Origin: Streptomyces changanensis
GTDB taxonomy: Bacteria; Actinomycetota; Actinomycetes; Streptomycetales; Streptomycetaceae
Reading direction: 5' to 3'
Assembly (NCBI RefSeq): GCF_024600715.1
Contig: NZ_CP102332.1
Location: 6,753,870 to 6,817,869, forward strand
Length of the DNA: 64,000 nt
The position numbers and the translations under genes are program-made. Numbering within the stretch: the stretch's first letter is position 1; each line of letters starts with the position of its first letter. This document shows, one piece after another, positions 36,576 to 44,190 of this stretch. The notes under the pieces were generated by a model. The model was not told where the DNA came from, did not search any database, and worked only from the letters and a program-made list of their open reading frames with translations.

Positions 36576-36821
36576 CTAGGCGGCGCGGCGTGCGCGCTGT
36601 GGCATCGGCCGGTAAGTCTTGGCGTGTTCGCGTATCTCGGGGAGGGCGTACATGGTCTTGTACTCGTGCCCGGCGCCGGCGTACTGCTTCGGGTCACCGG
36701 CGAAGCGCTGGATCTTCCCGCGGCGAGCCCACTGGCGGATAACGGGGCCCGGCACCCCGGTGGCCTGCACGGCTTCGTGCTCGCAGACGAGGTCGTCGGG
36801 GTAGAGCTCGGTCGGGTGCAT
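36576..36821 (-). CDS. Small HTH DNA-binding protein (excisionase/MerR-like)
   Basis: An 81-aa protein. EHEAVQATGVPGPVIRQWAR then RGKIQRFAGDP is a MerR-type helix-turn-helix with wing, followed by YKTMYALPEIREHAKTYRPM. Its size and place in a phage/plasmid-like operon suggest an excisionase or a small element regulator. GGGGAGG lies just upstream of ATG 36821. It lies 14 nt from the HNH gene. Confidence 0.72.
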   Translation of the reverse strand: MHPTELYPDDLVCEHEAVQATGVPGPVIRQWARRGKIQRFAGDPKQYAGAGHEYKTMYALPEIREHAKTYRPMPQRARRAA

Positions 36822-36843
36822 GGAGCCTCCCCGAACATGCAGA

Positions 36844-36869
36844 GAGCCCCCGGCGGAAGCTGGGGGCTC
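36844..36869. terminator. GC hairpin upstream of the small HTH gene
   Basis: GAGCCCCC and GGGGGCTC form an 8-bp stem with a 10-nt loop. It sits 22 nt before the start of the HTH gene on the minus strand, so it could act as an attenuator of that transcript or as a terminator of the convergent neighbour. Confidence 0.4.
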
Positions 36870-36987
36870 GTTGGTCTGCGGACACACGTGTGTTCCGATG
36901 GACGCACTGTGACATATTCCAGCCAATAGCGTCAAGCGATCACGGGTTCTTCTGCGATAGGCGTGGCCTATCCACGAGACTGCTGCT

Positions 36988-37161
36988 ATGGCGACGCTGT
37001 TCTCGGTGCAAGCGGACAGCCCGGAGGAGTGCGAGCAGGAACTGGCCCGGTTGTGCGCAATCCTGGGCCTGCGGCCGGCGTTGCGACCGTGTCAGTCGGT
37101 GGGCACGGACCGCTGGATGGCGCGAGCTGTCGTGCCGGAGCCGGAGCTGGGTGACGAGTAA
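36988..37161 (+). CDS. 57-aa hypothetical protein
   Basis: MATLFSVQADSPEECEQELA, then RLCAILGLRPALRPCQSVGT and a short end. The composition is protein-like and it is the only plus-strand gene in the inserted segment. Its last 70 bases overlap the 3-prime end of the lipoprotein gene on the other strand. No ribosome site stands out. Confidence 0.5.
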   Translation: MATLFSVQADSPEECEQELARLCAILGLRPALRPCQSVGTDRWMARAVVPEPELGDE

Positions 37162-37814
37162 GCGCGCGCCTGTTGTGAGGATCGCTTGCTGCGGGTGTCG
37201 CCTGCTGCCCCGCTTGGCGGTACCGCCCACTCGATCGGCTCCTCGATGGAGTCCGGGTGGTACACGATTCGCTCGGGGCGCTGGTCGGGTTCGACGGGGA
37301 ACATGATGCCGCCGCGGACGCAGTTGCCGGGCTTGACGGGTTTGTCGTTGGTGGGGAACTCCGGCTTGGGGAAGTTGCCGCCGTGCAGGCCGGTCACCTC
37401 GACTTGGGCGCCATCTGCGTAGGCGAGCGACCAGGGGAACTGGGTGACGTTGATGCTCCCGCCTTCATCGTTGCAGACCTTGACTTCGATGCGCGCCCAC
37501 ACGGCCTTGTTGCTCACGCCCAGTCCTTCACCGGGCGGGTCCATGTCTTCGACGGGCTGGGTGTAGGTGAGGGCGGTGGTAGAGCCCTTGGTGGGGGTGG
37601 TGCCGTCGGTGGCCGGGCCGTGCCATTTCCAGGGGGTCCCGAGGGGAAGGGGGCTGCTGGGGGTGGAAGCAGACGGGGACGGTTTCCGTCCCGTCGTTTC
37701 GCTGGTGCTGGCCTGGGGAGCGGCTGCCTGCTTGTCGGGGGTGGGCTCGGTGCCGCAGCCTGCGAGTGTGGCGAGTAGGAGTGCCGCGAGTGCGGCGGTG
37801 GCGCGGGTGTGCAT
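37092..37814 (-). CDS. Secreted lipoprotein of unknown function
   Basis: A 240-aa protein with a signal peptide and lipobox LAGC (lipid-attached Cys20), a Pro/Ser/Thr-rich linker (about 25-65) and a beta-rich domain (ALTYTQPVEDMDPPGEGLGV, WARIEVKVCNDEGGSINVTQ, NCVRGGIMFPVEPDQRPERI). This resembles the DUF4352-like lipoproteins of Streptomyces elements. The last 40 residues are Ser/Gly/Thr-rich and poorly conserved in style, possibly read-through after loss of the original stop. GGGGGGAA precedes ATG 37814. Confidence 0.82.
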   Translation of the reverse strand: MHTRATAALAALLLATLAGCGTEPTPDKQAAAPQASTSETTGRKPSPSASTPSSPLPLGTPWKWHGPATDGTTPTKGSTTALTYTQPVEDMDPPGEGLGVSNKAVWARIEVKVCNDEGGSINVTQFPWSLAYADGAQVEVTGLHGGNFPKPEFPTNDKPVKPGNCVRGGIMFPVEPDQRPERIVYHPDSIEEPIEWAVPPSGAAGDTRSKRSSQQARAYSSPSSGSGTTARAIQRSVPTD

Positions 37815-37943
37815 GTTCCCCCCAGGGATGGTGTGGGTGTGTCGGGAGTGGCGATGCCCCGCTCGGTGGCGGGGCATCTGTTTTCAGGCGTGCCGGTCTT
37901 GCTGCCCGCGTGGGGCATTGGTCGGGCCGGGGTGGCGGTCGGG

Positions 37944-38519
37944 CTAGTAGTTGCCGTTGGCGAGGATTTCGCCCGCCGAGTCGTACACGGTCACGAGACC
38001 GTTCTTGCTGGCCTTCCACTCGGCGAAGATGGACGCGAGGAGCTTCCCGTCGCCGCCGTGGGGGCCGAGGAGTCCGCCGGTGTAGTCGGTGTGGATCTCG
38101 GCTGTGTCGAGGAGGTTGTTCTGTTCGCCGGCGCCCTGCACCCGCGTCACGTGCTTGACGGCCTTCTTCTCGGCGGCGGTGCCGTTCTTGGCGACGAAGG
38201 CTTTGAACTGGTCGGCTTGTGACCCCTTGGGCTTCTCGGCCGGCGGCTTCTCAGGTGACGGCTTCTCGGCCGGGGCGGAGGACGCGCTGGGCGCGGGGGC
38301 GGGCTTGTTGCTCGTATCGGCTGTGTCGCTGCTTCCGGTGAGGGCTGCGCCGATGGCGCCGATCACGATGATGAGGGCGACGATGCCGAGGCAGCTGAAC
38401 CCGACGATCTTCCCGGTGCTCGACTTCTTCGGCGGGGGCGGGGGTGCGCCCCATCCGGGCTGCTGAGGGTTGGGCTGCTGGGGCGGGTATGGCTGGTGGC
38501 CGGGCGGCGGCTGGGTCAA
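37944..38519 (-). CDS. Proline-rich membrane-anchored protein
   Basis: A 191-aa protein. A Pro/Gln-rich cytoplasmic start (MTQPPPGHQPYPPQQPNPQQ) is followed by one transmembrane helix (about 37-62, GFSCLGIVALIIVIGAIGAA), a Pro/Ala/Lys linker and an external domain of about 90 residues (FKAFVAKNGTAAEKKAVKHV to the end). The layout matches a small family widespread in Streptomyces and its phages and plasmids; function unknown. It is upstream of the lipoprotein gene on the same strand. Confidence 0.8.
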   Translation of the reverse strand: MTQPPPGHQPYPPQQPNPQQPGWGAPPPPPKKSSTGKIVGFSCLGIVALIIVIGAIGAALTGSSDTADTSNKPAPAPSASSAPAEKPSPEKPPAEKPKGSQADQFKAFVAKNGTAAEKKAVKHVTRVQGAGEQNNLLDTAEIHTDYTGGLLGPHGGDGKLLASIFAEWKASKNGLVTVYDSAGEILANGNY

Positions 38520-38694
38520 GGTGTCCCCTGGCGACGGTGGTGGCTGTGGTGTGTGGGGGGGGGGATGGCGAACGTACCGTCAGCGGCCTTGCTCATGTGG
38601 GCTGTTTGGATGATCTGTCACCAACACGTGTCCCGCCCCGCACCGACGTTGTCCCGGCGGGGCGGGACCGGTTGCTGTGCGCATCGATCGCGGT

Positions 38695-39012
38695 TCAGCT
38701 CCACACCCAGGTCTCGCCACGCCGGGCGGCGTTGTCGGCGGCGTTGTCGGCGGCGGTGGCGAGGCGGCCGGCGAGGTCGGCCCAGTCGGGCGGCATGAGC
38801 CGGTGCCGGGCCGCCTCGCGGAAGACGGGCGCCATGCGGGCGGCTTCGACCGGGCTGATCTCGAAGTAGCCGTCGCCGCGGGGGGCGAAGAGGTGCGCGA
38901 TAGCGCGCCACTTGCGGGATGGCAGGACGTCGGTGGCGTGCTGTGCGAAGGCGGCGGCAGCGGTGTAGGAGGGCGCGATGCGCGGGGTGCTGTGGGAGAT
39001 GGTCCAGCCCAT
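38695..39012 (-). CDS. Small mobile-element protein (DUF7739-like)
   Basis: A 105-aa protein starting MGWTISHSTPRIAPSYTAAA. FEISPVEAARMAPVFREAAR and PPDWADLAGRLATAADNAAD show a helical protein. I recall similar proteins (DUF7739) in actinobacterial phages and integrative elements; the assignment is tentative. It begins 12 nt after the stop of the DUF6197-like gene, so the genes are one operon. Confidence 0.68.
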   Translation of the reverse strand: MGWTISHSTPRIAPSYTAAAAFAQHATDVLPSRKWRAIAHLFAPRGDGYFEISPVEAARMAPVFREAARHRLMPPDWADLAGRLATAADNAADNAARRGETWVWS

Positions 39013-39024
39013 GGTGCGGTCCTT

Positions 39025-39531
39025 TCAGCGGTGGTTCGCCGCGGCGAGCCGGGCGGCTCGGGCGAGGGTGCGGAGGATGCTGTTGGCGCTGGTCTGCTGG
39101 TCGTTCCAGGCGGGGACGGTCGGAACGTCGGGCGTCTGCTGCTGGATGACGTCGAGGAGCCAGGCGCAGGCCCGGTCGGCGTCGCCGCGGGTGTCTTCGG
39201 CGCGGATGGCTCCGACGAGGCACATGGCGCCGCGGGGGTCGCGCTGCTGGCCGGTGGTCCAGCCGCCGCGCTGGAGCCGGGTGTGGGCGCGCTGGAGGAG
39301 GTCGGCGATCGGTGTGTCAAAGGCGGGGGCCGGCGCCGTCGGGAAGGTCGGGCCGCCAGGCAGATCCCCAGTCGCCAGATACACAACCTCACTAGGGATG
39401 TGGGCGGTGTTGACCTCGAAGGCGACCGCGGCCTCGTCGAGGCGGACACCCATGGCCGCTTCGGTGAGGGCGAGGCGGGCGTCGAGGTCAAGGACGGCGG
39501 GCGCGGGCCGGGTGCGGGTGTAGGCCGTCAT
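39025..39531 (-). CDS. DUF6197-like protein
   Basis: A 168-aa protein. The region LLQRAHTRLQRGGWTTGQQR DPRG AMCLVGAIRAED corresponds to the Trp/Cys signature of DUF6197 proteins, found mainly in Streptomyces phages and conjugative elements. A first part of about 60 helical residues precedes it. Its ATG overlaps the stop of the gene before it by 4 nt (ATGA at 39528-39531). Confidence 0.7.
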   Translation of the reverse strand: MTAYTRTRPAPAVLDLDARLALTEAAMGVRLDEAAVAFEVNTAHIPSEVVYLATGDLPGGPTFPTAPAPAFDTPIADLLQRAHTRLQRGGWTTGQQRDPRGAMCLVGAIRAEDTRGDADRACAWLLDVIQQQTPDVPTVPAWNDQQTSANSILRTLARAARLAAANHR

Positions 39532-39863
39532 CGCCGGGCCCCGGCCTTCTGCCGCGCCTCGGGGACGGCCCGCCGCGGGTCAGGGAGATGCGTCTCGCCG
39601 CCGCGGTCGAAGAGGGGCCGGGCGCCGGCCGGGGGGCTGGTGTGGATGCCGCCCTCGTTGCTGAGGACGTACTCGGCGGAGCGGCTGCTGCCGATGACAC
39701 ACCAGCCGAGGAGGCGCCGCTTCTCGAAGCGCCACTCGCGGTAGACGGTCTCGGTGCCGCCTGCGGGGTGGAGGGCCTCGGCCGCGGTGTAGTAGGTGAC
39801 GCCCTCGCGGATGTCGGCGAGGAGGCGCTTGAGGCCGGATCGGGTGGGCTCGTAGACGGTCAT
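39528..39863 (-). CDS. Small mobile-element protein of unknown function
   Basis: A 111-aa protein. TRSGLKRLLADIREGVTYYT, then YREWRFEKRRLLGWCVIGSS and AEYVLSNEGGIHTSPPAGAR suggest a compact alpha/beta protein. It is the first gene of the coupled pair and lies just downstream of the CGTGAC-repeat region. No family recognised. Confidence 0.65.
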   Translation of the reverse strand: MTVYEPTRSGLKRLLADIREGVTYYTAAEALHPAGGTETVYREWRFEKRRLLGWCVIGSSRSAEYVLSNEGGIHTSPPAGARPLFDRGGETHLPDPRRAVPEARQKAGARR

Positions 39864-39905
39864 GACGGGGCTCCTTCGATTCTGGATCCTCTATGACATA
39901 TAGGG

Positions 39906-40050
39906 CGTGACGGGGCGCGTGACGACCCGTGACGCCGCAGGTCAGCGGGTTGGGGGTGGGCGTGACGGGGGCGTGACGCGTCACGGGCAGATCAGCCCTG
40001 TCACGCCCCCGTCGCGGGGTACGTCACGGCCTTGACCTGCAGCGTCACGC
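39906..40050. repeat. CGTGAC repeat cluster with a 15-bp stem
   Basis: Within about 145 bp the hexamer CGTGAC or its inverse GTCACG occurs about ten times in both orientations. One pair forms a near-perfect stem: TGACGGGGGCGTGAC at about 39963-39977 and GTCACGCCCCCGTCG at about 40000-40014, with a 22-nt loop. It lies between the Tra-like ATPase and the operon of small genes. The form suits a binding array for a replication, transfer or repressor protein. Confidence 0.65.
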
Positions 40051-40065
40051 CCCCGGATCGGCGGT

Positions 40066-41127
40066 TCAGACCCCTTGAGGGGCTTCCTCGCCGGTCAGCT
40101 CGATCAGGGTGGTGAGGTAGTAGCCGCGGCCTCCGCGCCACTGCTGGGTCTTCATGTCGACCTTCGGCGCGATGTCGGCGCATGCCTTGCGCAGCGCGGC
40201 CAGGTAGCGGTCCCTGGCCTTGTCGACTTCCTCATCTGCGGCCGGCGCCCACCGTTCAGGGGACGCCGCGGCGACGTCGTCGTACAGGTCGACCGTGGTC
40301 ATCCGCTCCGGGTCGCCCGCCGCGGTGAAAGCGGCTCGGGCGAGCTCGATCGGCTCGGGCAGCGCGTCGTGGGGCCGGACCGTGTCGAGGTCGTCGAAGG
40401 TGACCCCCGCGGCGTGCAGGGACTCGGCGTCGATTTAGGGCCGGCCGACGGCAGCGCGCTCCGCGGCCCTCTGCTTGGCCTCGTCTTCACCCATGGCGAT
40501 GACCTTGTGGATGAGCGGGTCGGTGGATCCGGCACCCATGATGTAGACCTTGCCGGCGTCGGCGGGGTCTTCCCCTTGGGCGGGGTGGAGCCGGTCGGGC
40601 CGCCATCCGTTCGCGCCCGCGCCGGCCCCGAAGACCTGGACGATGTCCTGGTGCCGCGACGGGCCGACGATCTTCAACGCGACGCTGTCGGCGATGGCCG
40701 CACCGATCGCGTCCTTCGTCGCTTCCTGCGCGCCGAGGCCGATCTGGACCCGGCTCTTGCGGCCGACGCGGAGGATCGCGACGACGAGGACCTTCGCACG
40801 CTGAGACAGCTGCGGGTACTCGTCGATGAGCGCGACGATCGCCGGGTAGTTTCGGGAGGGCATCCAGTTGCCGCCCATACCGAGCTTGCCGAGCAGCAGC
40901 GCCCGCGCCTTGGCGATCTTCAGAAGCTTCTCAAGGACGGCCTCGATGATGTGCATCTGGTCGTGGCCGACGACCCGCACGCCCACCGCTTCAGCGAGGG
41001 GCTCCAGGCCGTTGCCGCCCGGGTCGAGGTCGATGACGACGACGTCGTCGCATGCGGTGAGGATGTCGCCGATGCTGCGTATCGTGACGGACTTGCCACC
41101 ACCCGAGGAGGCGCCCAGCGGCGGATG
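40066..41127 (-). pseudogene. FtsK/SpoIIIE-type (Tra) DNA translocase, truncated and interrupted
   Basis: The minus strand starts inside the motor domain at the Walker A GASSGGGKS, continues DDVVVIDLDPGGNGLEPLAE, Walker B IVALIDEYPQL and RVGRKSRVQIGLGAQEATKD, to VGRP. A TAA at 40435-40437 stops it, but the same frame resumes as IDAESLHAAGVTFDDLDTVR and runs through ERMTTVDLYDDVAAASPERW, a probable C-terminal winged helix, to 40066. So one gene has lost its 5-prime half at the junction with IS630 DNA and gained an in-frame stop. Intact versions pump plasmid DNA during Streptomyces conjugation. A remade start at 40986 or 40302 could yield short proteins. Confidence 0.8.
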
Positions 41128-41352
41128 CGCCAGTTCTTGTGGGCGGGCAGGTTGTCCAGGATCACGTAGCTCGGGGCGCTATCCGGGCGGGTCTGGTGAA
41201 TGCTCGTGAGCACCGCCCAGGTCGGTCGATGCCCTTGCGGCGTCGGTTGACTCCCAGAGGCTGTCGTCGCCGACCGAGTAGCAGCTGTGGAAGTAGGTGA
41301 CGCCGTGGGTGCACGGCACCCTCCCGGCGAACCTTCTCGGTCACAGCACTAG
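41128..41352 (-). pseudogene. IS630-family transposase, middle part, with right terminus
   Basis: From the inverted terminus at 41338-41352 the minus strand reads, with frameshifts, HGVTYFHSCYSVGDDSLW, GVNRRRKGID, then APSYVILDNLPAHKNWRIRR and W. This is the central catalytic part of an IS630 transposase (the DN of VILDN). It ends exactly where the FtsK-like sequence begins. The part N-terminal to it is deleted against the terminus. Its continuation is at 36.1 kb. Confidence 0.75.
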
Positions 41353-41410
41353 GTCGTGTCCGTAAAGTGGCGGCGCCGTTGGTCTGTTCGTGGTGCGTCG
41401 TCATGAGTAG

Positions 41411-41509
41411 CACTACAAGATTCTTCGCGACTGCCGACAGCGCGGCAACGGGCTCCACCGCGCCGTCCAAGCCGTCGCCCACATGCACAACCTCGCCCTG
41501 GCCGCGTGA
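41411..41509 (+). pseudogene. IS5-type transposase C-terminal stump
   Basis: HYKILRDCRQRGNGLHRAVQ, then AVAHMHNLALAA and a stop is the tail of another Streptomyces transposase. A terminus-like sequence (GGTCGTGTCCGTAAAG) lies just before it at 41353-41368, so the body of the element is deleted. Confidence 0.65.
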
Positions 41510-41568
41510 TCAGACCACCCCCAAAACCGGCCCTGACCAGCCTGAACACAACCTTCTGCAACACGCTT

Positions 41569-42389
41569 TAGGAGCATGGGTCAGTAACGGGTCGGCTGGA
41601 GCGAGGGGTCTCGGCTGGGCCTTGGGGCTGGCCTAGGCTGCATGTCATGAATTCGGCCATGACCAGCGGTGTGACCACTGCGCCCGCCATCCTTGACGCC
41701 ATGGAGCTGACTTCCGATCCGGAGCTGGAGGTCCGGTTCGCGGAGTCGGCCCACCAGATCCTGGCGGACCTGGTCAGTAGAGGCGCCGCGCTGGGCTGGG
41801 TCGAACCACCCTCGCGGGATGAGGTGGCGGTACTTCTCGGCGACGTCGTCTCTGCGGTGCAGGCCGGGGATGCGGCCCTGCGTGCCGCTTACCTCGACCG
41901 TCGGCTTGTCGGGTTGGGGTACTGGCTCCGCTACGCCCGACCGACCCATCGGCCACACGCCGATCTGGAGAAGATCGCGGTAGATGCTGCTGCCCATGGT
42001 CGTGGCGTCGGTCGGGCGCTGACCGCTGCCTTGATCGCCGACGCCCGGGAGGCGGGTATCGAGGTCCTCACCCTGGACGCCCGTGGCGACAACACCAATG
42101 CCCTGCACCTCTACCGTTCGCTGGGCTTCACGGAATACGGCCGTCTCACCGACTTCGTCGCCGTCGGCGAACACCGCTACGACAAGGTCTTCCACATGCT
42201 GGACTTCCGCCAACAAGGCTGACCACTGCCACGCACAAACGCCCGGCGGCGACCCGCTGGCGCTCCGCGATCTTTCCCACCTGACGGGCAGAACCTCATC
42301 CCGGCCTCATAGGGCCGAGCGGACGACCGCAACTGATCCCACCGCTCACAGCCCGTCAACCAGTTGCCTGTTACTGACCCACGCTCCTA
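41569..42389. mobile_element. TA-flanked inverted-repeat element carrying a GNAT gene
   Basis: GGAGCATGGGTCAGTAAC at 41571 is repeated in inverse form at 42370-42387 (GTTACTGACCCACGCTCC); 19 of 21 terminal bases pair. Both ends are flanked by TA, the target duplicated by IS630/Tc1-type transposases. Inside lies only an acetyltransferase gene and about 140 bp of non-coding DNA, no transposase. The right end abuts the MerR gene stop codon. It looks like a non-autonomous transposon with a cargo gene. Confidence 0.7.
41647..42222 (+). CDS. GNAT-family N-acetyltransferase, cargo of an inverted-repeat element
   Basis: A 191-aa GNAT protein. The acetyl-CoA loop is AAHGRGVGRALTAALIADAR, followed by GIEVLTLDARGDNTNALHLY and RSLGFTEYGRLTDFVAVGE, which are motifs A and B. 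The N-terminal 60 residues are helical. Substrate unknown; related proteins acetylate drugs or small amines. It is the only gene between the inverted repeats at 41571 and 42387 and begins 56 nt inside the left end. Confidence 0.88.
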   Translation: MNSAMTSGVTTAPAILDAMELTSDPELEVRFAESAHQILADLVSRGAALGWVEPPSRDEVAVLLGDVVSAVQAGDAALRAAYLDRRLVGLGYWLRYARPTHRPHADLEKIAVDAAAHGRGVGRALTAALIADAREAGIEVLTLDARGDNTNALHLYRSLGFTEYGRLTDFVAVGEHRYDKVFHMLDFRQQG

Positions 42390-42800
42390 GCTCATCCGGT
42401 CCACACCCTCGCAGAGCTTGCTGGCGGAGGCGATCTCCGTCAGGCAGCTGCGCAGTGCGGCCACTCGACGCTCAGCCTCGTCCATCAGTTCGCAAGCGAT
42501 CCCGGCCCAGTCCTCAGGCTGGGGATCAGAGGACAGGTCGGCGAGCAGTTCCGCGATCTCACGAACGGTCAAGCCGACACCCTGGGCCAACTTGGCCACC
42601 TTGATCCGACACGCCGCCGACTGATCAAAAACTCGGTGGTTGACGCTGGTTCGTTCCGCCTGGATCACGCCGTACCGCTCGTAGAAGCGCACTGCCGAAG
42701 TGGCAACCCCTGCCTCCCGAGCGACGTCGCCAACGGTCAAACCAGCATCGGGTGGACCAGCGGTCGGCGGCGCATCGGTCGGATTCCTGGTGTCTGCCAT
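42387..42800 (-). CDS. MerR-family transcriptional regulator
   Basis: A 137-aa regulator. GLTVGDVAREAGVATSAVRF YERYGVIQ is the MerR helix-turn-helix and wing; KVAKLAQGVGLTVREIAELL completes the second HTH; a dimerisation helix (WAGIACELMDEAERRVAALR) follows. A cysteine sits in the C-terminus (SKLCEGVDRMS), which may sense a ligand. It is divergent from the gene at 42864. The stop codon TAG is formed by the TA target plus the first G of the adjacent transposon end. Confidence 0.88.
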   Translation of the reverse strand: MADTRNPTDAPPTAGPPDAGLTVGDVAREAGVATSAVRFYERYGVIQAERTSVNHRVFDQSAACRIKVAKLAQGVGLTVREIAELLADLSSDPQPEDWAGIACELMDEAERRVAALRSCLTEIASASKLCEGVDRMS

Positions 42801-42825
42801 GACGTCACTCTCCCACCACCGAGGC

Positions 42826-42850
42826 CTTGCCTTCAACAAATGTTCAACAC
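42826..42850. promoter_or_regulatory. Candidate MerR-type operator
   Basis: A direct repeat TTCAAC-5 nt-TTCAAC (42832-42848) lies in the 63-nt gap between the divergent MerR and target genes, in the most AT-rich part of the gap. Confidence 0.3.
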
Positions 42851-42863
42851 CCAGAGTGGAAGC

Positions 42864-43478
42864 ATGACCGATCACCAGAACCAAGGCCGAGCGATGCGGC
42901 CGACGCGCGTTGTCGCTCACCATGACGATGCCAAGGCCCGAATTGACAGCTGGTGGCGGTTGCCCACCGCGGCAAAGGCGGACGAAGCCGCTCGCGGCGC
43001 ACTGGAGGTGATGCCCTGGTCTGACGGGCTGATTCAGTTCTCGGTGCTGCACGCACCGACAGAACCGACGCTGTTCCTCCAATCGCTGTGGACCACCGCC
43101 GCCGCACGCGACCACTACGTACACCAGGTCGCGTCGATCCCCAGCGCGGCGATCGACGACCGGGTCCCCGATATCGAGCGGGATCGGTCGCTGACCGAGA
43201 TTGTCGCTGTGGTTGCGCACGTCGACACGGTCGCCGATAAGTGGATAACACGGCGGCTTCCCGCCACGGACGACGCGGGCGTCCAAGCCCTGGTGAAACA
43301 GGAGGCAGCCCGGCTGCGCGGCGAAAAAGAGCCGGGTCTGGTCCGCGCCACGCTCGGAGTAGGCCGTGACGAGGACGGAAATCCGATCGAGGTCATCGTC
43401 ATCGAAGAACGGTCCGGCTCGACTCACTCGGACGTTCTTGCTTATGAGCCGTTCGGCGCCATCACCCCGACGACCTAG
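42864..43478 (+). CDS. Probable MerR target, alpha/beta-barrel (monooxygenase-like) protein
   Basis: A 204-aa protein starting MTDHQNQGRAMRPTRVVAHH. FSVLHAPTEPTLFLQSLWTT then AAARDHYVHQVASIPSAAID is reminiscent of ABM-type dimeric alpha/beta barrels (short hydrophobic strands, then an arginine/histidine helix). The C-terminal half is charged and of unknown kind. It is divergent from the MerR gene and likely controlled by it. Its TAG stop overlaps the TA flanking the 107-bp MITE, so the last residues may differ from relatives. Confidence 0.65.
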   Translation: MTDHQNQGRAMRPTRVVAHHDDAKARIDSWWRLPTAAKADEAARGALEVMPWSDGLIQFSVLHAPTEPTLFLQSLWTTAAARDHYVHQVASIPSAAIDDRVPDIERDRSLTEIVAVVAHVDTVADKWITRRLPATDDAGVQALVKQEAARLRGEKEPGLVRATLGVGRDEDGNPIEVIVIEERSGSTHSDVLAYEPFGAITPTT

Positions 43479-43581
43479 TGCCCTGGCAGGCGCCGTTCGC
43501 CCGTCGAGGAGCGGCCTGCGGTGCGTGCTCTCGGAGTGCCGGGCGTCGCGACGGCGCGAACGTTGCCTGCCAGGGCACTAG
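43475..43581. mobile_element. 107-bp MITE with long inverted repeats
   Basis: CTAGTGCCCTGGCAGGC at 43475-43491 pairs with its inverse at 43565-43581, and pairing continues inward (CGTTCGC) with two mismatches, giving arms of about 28 bp. TA flanks both ends (43476-43477 and 43579-43580). There is no reading frame. The TA target suggests mobilisation by an IS630/Tc1-type transposase. Confidence 0.75.
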
Positions 43582-43649
43582 CACCACAGATGTCGTGATG
43601 TATAGACCTACCTACCAGGTCGCTGAGCTGCATCAACGTGAGACAGACC

Positions 43650-44190
43650 TCACGGCACACAGCCTCGCCCCCAGAGAAGCGCGGTGTACGTCGAGTTGTG
43701 GGGCATCAGCCACACCCGGCCGTCCTCGCGGCGAAGGCGCTTCACGGTGGCCTCACCGTCGAGCTCGGCTTGGTTGCGGGCGGTGGCGTAGGCGGCGGCC
43801 GCGCGGTCCATGCCGCCGTGGGGCCAGAAGACGTCGCCCTCGACGCGGTGCGGGCGGCCTTCCCAGCCGAGGGTCTGCGCCACGTCGTACGCGGTGGGGA
43901 AGTCGCCGGCGACTCGGGCGAGGTGAGCCAGGCCCCGTTGGGCGGCTGGGGCCAGGCGTCCTTGGCCGTCGGCGACGAGCCGCATACCTTGGCGCGAGCC
44001 GGCGGAGTCGCCGAGGTCGCGCTGAGCCTTGGCGAGGTAGTAGACGGCCATTTCGTGCAGGTCGGCGGGCAGCGGTCCGGTGCGTGCGACGCCGGCGAGG
44101 CCGGAAGGCGTTGATCGCGCGGTGATCGTGCTGGCGGCGGGCGAGCGTAACCAGGAGTTCGACGAGGGCGTCGGCCGGCGTCGTCATACC
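43650..44190 (-). pseudogene. TPR-containing ATP/GTP-binding regulator, C-terminal fragment
   Basis: ALVELLVTLARRQHDHRAIN in one frame continues, after a frameshift near 44100, as ARTGPLPADLHEMAVYYLAK, AQRDLGDSAGSRQGMRLVAD, APAAQRGLAHLARVAGDFPT and YATARNQAELDGEATVKRLR. These are TPR-like helices from the C-terminus of large Streptomyces regulatory ATPases. The N-terminal two thirds are absent. Confidence 0.65.

Noticed and set aside
42223..42366. Possible small gene on the minus strand after the GNAT cargo gene
   Set aside because: A 60-residue frame (MTGCERWDQLRSS) has no family or ribosome site; treated as non-coding interior of the element.
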